Shown here: piece after piece, positions 50,437-55,247 of the stretch
How the letters are laid out: each line of letters opens with the position of its first letter
Position numbering within the stretch: position 1 is the first letter of the stretch
Source of the DNA: Deltaproteobacteria bacterium
Lineage (GTDB): Bacteria > Desulfobacterota > DSM-4660 > Desulfatiglandales > B25-G16
DNA: 55,247 bases
Assembly: GCA_019310725.1 (NCBI GenBank)
Contig: JAFDDT010000005.1
Location: forward strand, 1 to 55,247
Direction: 5' to 3'
Notes under the pieces: generated by a model
What the model was told of the DNA's origin: nothing
The model's input: only the letters and a program-made list of their open reading frames with translations
Databases searched by the model: none
Program-made: the position numbers and the translations under genes

Positions 50437-51918
50437 CTACAAATAATTTCCGAAAATCTTTCGGAAATGGAATCCGTAAACGGCAAAAGTAAGTGCTAGA
50501 TGAAAAAGTTGTGGGCGCCTGAATAAAGACCACATAAAGAGCCTCCAGTAATAAAGCCTTTCCCTCTCTATGATACCCAAGAATAATATGGATTTAAAGA
50601 ATGCTCCAAGGTAGCTGAAATGAAAACGAAATACCTTTTTTTGGGATGGCTCATATTCTCTCAAAAACTCCTTGACCCGTCTATAGTATGGTTCAGGGGA
50701 ATAAATTCTGCTGATAATCTTCTTATAACCCTTAATGAGCACTTCGTAATCCATCTTGGGGATGAAGTTGATCGAAAAATCTGTATTGTCACCCGATACA
50801 TCGTTCAACAACCTGCCCTCTTTTACAAGTCGCTGGTAGAGACTGGTACTACGCGGAGCATTCAGTAACCCTACCATGGCGGTGACAATTCCACTTTCCT
50901 GGATAAATACACTAAGTCTTTCGAAAATCGAAGGCGGATCACTATCAAACCCTACGATGAACCCCCCTACCACCTGCAAACCAAATTTCTGGATTTTTTT
51001 TACACAGGCCACCAGGTCGCGATTTCTGTTCTGAACTTTGTTGCATTCTGCCAAGCTTTCCTCGTTTGGTGTCTCAATGCCAACAAATACTGAAGTAAAC
51101 CCAGCCTTGACCATGCATTGCATAAGCTCCTCGTCGTCAGAAAGATCTATAGACGCCTCTGTATAAAAAAAGAAGGGATGTTTTCTTCTTTCCATCCACT
51201 CAATTATGGCGGGCAAAATTTCTTCTTTTAACTTTCTCTTTCTTCCGACGAAGTTATCGTCAACAAAAAACAGATCGCCTCTCCAGCCTTGGGAGTAGAG
51301 ATCTTCTAATTCATCAATTATTTGGGTTTCACTCTTTGTACGCACTTTTCGCCCATAAAGCGCCGAGATGTTGCAAAATTCACAATTATAGGGACAACCC
51401 CGGGAATACTGAATACTCATAACTGCATATTTCTTCATATCGATTAGGTCCCAGAGTGGAAGAGGTGTCTTTTGTATGTCAGGTAATTCTTGAGAGGTAT
51501 AAATATGTTGGGGACATCCATTCTTCAAATCTTCTAAAAAGGGCTGAAGTGTGATTTCAGCCTCATTAAGCACAAAATGATCCACATCCTCGAACTCTTC
51601 GTATTCAAGCGTAAAAAGGGGACCACCAGCCACAACCTTGATATCCATTTTTCTGCACCTGCTAATTACTTCTTTAACCGATTCTTTTTGGATAGACATA
51701 GCGCTAACAAAAACGAAATCAGCCCATTCAAGGTCTTTATCCCTCAGTGCGGTTACATTCATATCTATGAGTTTTTTCTCCCACTCCTTTGGAAGCATTG
51801 CTGCTACAGTCAACAACCCCAACGGCGGGTGAGTTGCCTTTTTAGAGATAAATTTCAAAGCGCCCTTAAAACTCCAGAAGGTATCAAGATATTTTGGATA
51901 AACGAGAAGTATTTTCAT
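50437..51918 (-). CDS. B12-binding radical SAM protein with DUF4070-type C-terminus
   Basis: About 493 residues from ATG 51918 (MKILLVYPK), preceded by GAGG at a spacing of 8. Domains: B12-binding-like (about 1-150, HPPLGLLTVAAMLP, ADFVFVSAMSIQ), radical SAM at about 185 with CPYNCEFCNISALYGRKVR, and a C-terminal part with FIPKMDYEVLIKGYKKI typical of DUF4070. Close relatives include the hopanoid methylases HpnP/HpnR and unassigned proteins. No squalene or hopanoid gene is adjacent, so a substrate is not assigned. The end has a moderately hydrophobic stretch. Confidence 0.85.
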   Translation of the reverse strand: MKILLVYPKYLDTFWSFKGALKFISKKATHPPLGLLTVAAMLPKEWEKKLIDMNVTALRDKDLEWADFVFVSAMSIQKESVKEVISRCRKMDIKVVAGGPLFTLEYEEFEDVDHFVLNEAEITLQPFLEDLKNGCPQHIYTSQELPDIQKTPLPLWDLIDMKKYAVMSIQYSRGCPYNCEFCNISALYGRKVRTKSETQIIDELEDLYSQGWRGDLFFVDDNFVGRKRKLKEEILPAIIEWMERRKHPFFFYTEASIDLSDDEELMQCMVKAGFTSVFVGIETPNEESLAECNKVQNRNRDLVACVKKIQKFGLQVVGGFIVGFDSDPPSIFERLSVFIQESGIVTAMVGLLNAPRSTSLYQRLVKEGRLLNDVSGDNTDFSINFIPKMDYEVLIKGYKKIISRIYSPEPYYRRVKEFLREYEPSQKKVFRFHFSYLGAFFKSILFLGIIERERLYYWRLFMWSLFRRPQLFHLALTFAVYGFHFRKIFGNYL

Positions 51919-52119
51919 ACAATCTACCTCATTCATGGTTTATGTGAAAAACGACAAGAAGCTTTCGACTAATTTGTTTATATTTAAACCGGTTATCTAT
52001 GCCACCAATACATATCTCCCCACCCGACAGGCTAATATCTATTAATAATGAGAAAATTCCACATCTATCTAAAACTCAAATATCCACAATTAACACTCAA
52101 AAGACCTCCTTTTCTACTT
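51919..52119. other. Short gap with nothing recognised
   Basis: 201 bp between the NtrY-like stop and the radical SAM gene start; AT-rich, no repeat or hairpin noticed. Confidence 0.4.
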
Positions 52120-54351
52120 CTAAGCCTGTGCAGGGAGTTCGATGGTAAACCTGGTGCCCTTTGGCTTATTATCTTCAACCCTGATAAAACCATTATGATC
52201 GCTGATTATCCTGCTCACAATAGCAAGACCCAAGCCTGTACCAGACTTCTTTGTGGAAAAATACGGCTCAAAGAGCCTTTGCTTGTCCTGCTCGGCAATA
52301 CCAGTACCGGTATCAACCACTTCGATTTTGACAAGCCCTAATAGGTCATCGAAAAGGAGCTTGACCGTAATCTTTCCCTTGCCAGGAATCGCCGCCACAG
52401 CGTTGTCTAATAGATTGATCATGACCCTTTTTATCTGTTCCCTGTCAACCTTAAACGCGGGAACGTTATCATTGTCAACAAAATCGAATCTAATATCTTT
52501 GTACATATCCTTGTACAATAGAATCGCATCTTGAATTATGGGTTTGATATTACCCCTCACTGGATTAGAGGTAGGCATGCGGGCAAAATTGGAGAATTCA
52601 TTGACCAACACCTTCAACTCTTCAACGTTATCTATTATCAGCCTTGTACACTCATCAAAAACGGTTCCGTTCTCCTGTGCCAAACGCTTGCCGTACTTTC
52701 TTCTCAATCTCTGTGCCGAAAGCTGAATTGGGGTCAATGGATTTTTCACCTCGTGTGCAATGCGCCTGGCCACCTCTCTCCATGCTGCCATTCTCTGCGC
52801 CCTCTCCAATTCAGTCAGATCCTCAAATACCGCGACCAATCCGAGATAATTACCACGATCATCCTTCAAGACCTTTAATGAGACCAGCAACTTTAAAGAA
52901 CGCCCCCGTATCGAAATCCCAATCTCCTTTTGCATAAATCCCTTGCTGAAGAGATTTTTGTCTGCTATGAACCGGCTAATAATTGACCAATATTTAGTAC
53001 CGAGCACATCCGAATAATGCCTGCCAATTATATCTTTAGAAGAGATATCGAGCATCTCTTCCGCTGATTTGTTTATTGTCGAAATTACCCCGTCAGAATC
53101 TGCCGATATAACGCCAGCGGCTACATTTTCTAAAACCGTCTCCATATAGAGCCTGCGCTCCTCTGATTCCTTAGTGCTCTTAATCAAATCCCGGTTGACT
53201 GAATTAAGTTTTCTTCTGCCTTCCCTCAGATCTCTTGTCATCTGATTGAATGAATTTACAAGAACGCCTATCTCATCCTTAGGCTCCATATTGATACGAA
53301 AATTATAATCGCCAGATGCAATCCTATTAGTAGCCTTGGCGAGCTCTTCTATAGGCACAGTCACCCCCTTTGACAAGTAAAAACCAAACCAAACCGCCGA
53401 AAATATAACGAGAATAGTCACAATAGACAGCGTGATGAGATGGGTTAATTTAATAGGTTGCTTGAGCATCTTGAGTTGTTTATACCCTTGCAGACCTTTA
53501 TCAATGGTCGCCAGTCTTGTGGAAACCACTCCTGGGACAAATTTCGCAAGAAAAAGCGCCCCTACCTGTGCCTTAGTCTCAGTTCGTGAGAATATGGGAA
53601 CAATCCCCCTGACCAGGTCGCCGTGTGAGGAACTTTGAATGTCCTTTATGTCAGTTGAATCCTTAAAACTCTTGCGCAACAGGTCAACACTTAGCGCTTT
53701 AAAGGGTTTCAAATCAACCCTGCGGTCATTAGAAACGACCTTGGGCTGCAACTTTGATGAAAAGACCTGAATCGTGGCGAGATTGTATTCCCTCCTTTTT
53801 TCCTTTAAAAAAGCTTGCAGTTGGTCTGCACGAGATACCAACATATACCCATTATGGGTAATGACGGAACTCAGGTTATTGCCAAAGGCCAGGACCTCGT
53901 CTCCAATTCTGGCATAGTAGTCCTGACCAGCCTCTAGTGATTTTTGAAGAGACTGTTCAATTTGAAGATTAAACCAGTAATCAATCGAGAGGGAAATAAA
54001 TTGAACTGAAACAAAAAAGATGATGATCGTTGGCAAAAGAGAAAGGATTACGAAGGCAAGAACAAGCTTAGCCCTCAGGCCAGAACCCATTACTTTCTTT
54101 TTTCTCTCAAAAACCAGCTTGACCAGGTTTCTCATAGTCAAATAGAGGAGAAGTAGTACTAGGATCACATTGATATCAATGAGGGCAAAAATCAGGATGC
54201 TGTCGGCGATAGGCAATTCAATACCAAGATCAAGAACTTTGGTACCCAGATAGGTAAGCAACACAATGGTGGGAAGTATGATGCATATGATGAGTATTTC
54301 TCGTCTTCGTCTCTTTAGATCTTCTTTTTTTAGATCCATATGTTTTATCAT
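52120..54351 (-). CDS. NtrY-like membrane histidine kinase
   Basis: 743 residues. N-terminal membrane region with two to three helices (about 18-80 and 90-120), an extracytoplasmic sensor region (about 120-310), TM helix near 310-330, HAMP (about 330-385, SKGVTVPIEELAKATNRIASG), PAS (about 400-510) and a HisKA/HATPase core: AHEVKNPLTPIQLSAQRL with the phospho-His and GTGLGLAIVSRII. This is the NtrY architecture (nitrogen/redox sensors). It lies 5 nt downstream of the DUF4390 gene. The cognate NtrX-type regulator is not in the window. Confidence 0.92.
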   Translation of the reverse strand: MIKHMDLKKEDLKRRRREILIICIILPTIVLLTYLGTKVLDLGIELPIADSILIFALIDINVILVLLLLYLTMRNLVKLVFERKKKVMGSGLRAKLVLAFVILSLLPTIIIFFVSVQFISLSIDYWFNLQIEQSLQKSLEAGQDYYARIGDEVLAFGNNLSSVITHNGYMLVSRADQLQAFLKEKRREYNLATIQVFSSKLQPKVVSNDRRVDLKPFKALSVDLLRKSFKDSTDIKDIQSSSHGDLVRGIVPIFSRTETKAQVGALFLAKFVPGVVSTRLATIDKGLQGYKQLKMLKQPIKLTHLITLSIVTILVIFSAVWFGFYLSKGVTVPIEELAKATNRIASGDYNFRINMEPKDEIGVLVNSFNQMTRDLREGRRKLNSVNRDLIKSTKESEERRLYMETVLENVAAGVISADSDGVISTINKSAEEMLDISSKDIIGRHYSDVLGTKYWSIISRFIADKNLFSKGFMQKEIGISIRGRSLKLLVSLKVLKDDRGNYLGLVAVFEDLTELERAQRMAAWREVARRIAHEVKNPLTPIQLSAQRLRRKYGKRLAQENGTVFDECTRLIIDNVEELKVLVNEFSNFARMPTSNPVRGNIKPIIQDAILLYKDMYKDIRFDFVDNDNVPAFKVDREQIKRVMINLLDNAVAAIPGKGKITVKLLFDDLLGLVKIEVVDTGTGIAEQDKQRLFEPYFSTKKSGTGLGLAIVSRIISDHNGFIRVEDNKPKGTRFTIELPAQA

Positions 54352-54356
54352 CGTTC

Positions 54357-54929
54357 TTAGTATCTAAAACTCACTGAATACCAGTCGGTCTCAAAATCCC
54401 ACAGGGAGAGAAAAAAGAAGACATAGTTCAAATAAAAGGGCAATTCAATCTTATCAAGCTCTGCCTTCAGCCGGAGCTGGTAGTGGAGCCCTCTTTTGAG
54501 ATTGGCAAGATTAGTCACCGTTAGGGCAACCACCCCTGCCATTAATTTCCTGGCCTCCTCAAAATCTTTGGTTATGATCCTTTTGTTGTTCTGTTCTGGC
54601 AGAAAAAGGGTAAACTCGTTTTTCAAGGTATTGTACGCTATAGTATGCGTCAACCTAATATCCGCAATCTCGGTATCAAATCTCTTTGGCTTGACCTCAT
54701 ACAGTTTGATAATAAAGGTAAATTTGGTCTCAATCCCATTCATGATGGCCTTATTCATTTCCTCGGTAAAGCACTCCTCGACCTTGAAATAAACAAGGAG
54801 ATGATCCAGCGTATTTGTGACAATTATATCTGATAGGTGTGCCTCTTTTTTTGCAGAAGAAGACTCGGGAGAGATACAGACAAGGAAAACGATACCCAGG
54901 GCACAAAAAATACTCTTTTTTACCATCAT
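54357..54929 (-). CDS. DUF4390 family exported protein
   Basis: 190 residues. N-terminal signal-like segment (MMVKKSIFCALGIVFLVCIS), then a beta-rich region with HLSDIIVTNTLDHLLVYFKVE and GIETKFTFIIKLYEV, and the end VFFFLSLWDFETDWYSVSFRY. DUF4390 commonly precedes ntrY in this phylum, as here. Envelope-associated, role unknown. Confidence 0.85.
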   Translation of the reverse strand: MMVKKSIFCALGIVFLVCISPESSSAKKEAHLSDIIVTNTLDHLLVYFKVEECFTEEMNKAIMNGIETKFTFIIKLYEVKPKRFDTEIADIRLTHTIAYNTLKNEFTLFLPEQNNKRIITKDFEEARKLMAGVVALTVTNLANLKRGLHYQLRLKAELDKIELPFYLNYVFFFLSLWDFETDWYSVSFRY

Positions 54930-55247
54930 ATGATATGAAGAAATTCCTTCTGATTACAGGAAAGTCCAGCCATCCCCTCTCTCTGGAAAAGGTTCTAGCT
55001 TGCCGCTCACAAGAAGACTGAACAGAATCTCGGACGCCATGCCGTAACTAAAGTCAGGATATCATAGAAAAAAGGTGGGATTATTGCAAGGGATTTAATT
55101 AGCAGGGTAACGTCAAAGTCCAGGGTATGGGTGTCTTTTTTTTGGTTATGCCCTATGACATGGCCCCTTACTGGGTCGATTCAAAATGGTTTATTGAGCC
55201 ATAAGCCTTAGAATCATAGGCTCCATCTATATAAACCATTTTGAAAC
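54930..55247. other. 318-bp right-end gap with a terminal palindrome
   Basis: No gene recognised. From 55180 to 55245, TTCAAAATGGTTTAT (55180-55194) pairs perfectly with ATAAACCATTTTGAA (55231-55245), and an inner GAGCC / GGCTC stem is present; the 66-bp structure may continue past the window edge. Track ORF 54839..55021 is a shadow. Confidence 0.5.

Noticed and set aside
1-55247. tRNA or rRNA genes, CRISPR array, prophage, complete IS
   Set aside because: Scanning by eye found no T-loop-like tRNA ends, no regular spacer array, no phage structural genes and no transposase; a covariance-model scan would be needed to exclude small RNA genes.

Overview
The window reads as a Gram-negative, anaerobic, Desulfobacterota-like (former Deltaproteobacteria) chromosome segment, probably from a metagenome. 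The reasons are: lipid A and heptose genes (lpxK, hldE-type kinase, gmhB, two GT9 heptosyltransferase-like proteins); small families typical of that phylum (DUF4416, DUF4911, DUF4390, an NtrY-like kinase next to DUF4390); several radical SAM enzymes; and a NuoE/NuoF/HoxU-like NADH module. This assignment is inference from gene content. No rRNA or tRNA gene was seen. Coding is dense on both strands, in short operons.

Left part (1-11.6 kb): an MTA/SAH-deaminase gene runs off the left end (the ORF track misses it) and overlaps a purine nucleoside phosphorylase gene. Just upstream lies a 147-bp miniature transposon-like element with terminal inverted repeats and a perfect 8-bp target duplication. 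Next come a split APH-like/P-loop kinase pair, then nadK - DUF4911 - exported hypothetical - miaB - response regulator/GGDEF, and a 29-codon AURKAIP1/COX24-type gene. On the minus strand follow 3-hydroxyacyl-CoA dehydrogenase, and an SPL-like radical SAM protein downstream of an orphan ParB-like protein.

Middle (11.6-32.3 kb): a complete branched-chain amino acid/amide ABC operon (livKHMGF-like) has a leader with two terminator-like hairpins and a third terminator between the binding protein and first permease. It is followed by a DUF1232-DnaJ fusion, two MBL-fold hydrolases flanking a decayed PflX-like pseudogene, and a minus-strand operon exbB-exbD-ftsB-TPR-efp-MetE-like. After a PP2A-like phosphatase, a plus-strand run carries rdgB, nuoE-, nuoF- and hoxU-like genes, yggS, ttcA, a degenerate YchF-like GTPase gene and argC.

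Right part (32.3-55.2 kb): an orphan GAF-PilB/GspE-like ATPase, maf, then a minus-strand group hldE kinase - DUF4416 - yicC - remA - gmk - rlmB. A surface-glycan region follows: plus-strand methyltransferases and glycosyltransferases, convergent with minus-strand lpxK - waaF - (GxxExxY relic) - gmhB - Trm112 - GT2 - GT9. The end holds khpA, a B12-binding radical SAM protein, DUF4390 and an NtrY-like kinase with no response regulator in view.

Intergenic DNA is rich in small palindromes and dispersed repeats (two good copies of a TTAAGTGASCTAAAGTGCCTA motif, a 111-bp structured insertion, a GxxExxY relic). The less ordinary observations are the IS66-like MITE, the SPL-like/ParB-like pair, the YchF paralogue without a G3 motif, the split kinase pair with an altered P-loop, and the PflX gene broken by a structured insertion. 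I do not see a clear-cut defence system, CRISPR array, prophage or full-length insertion sequence.
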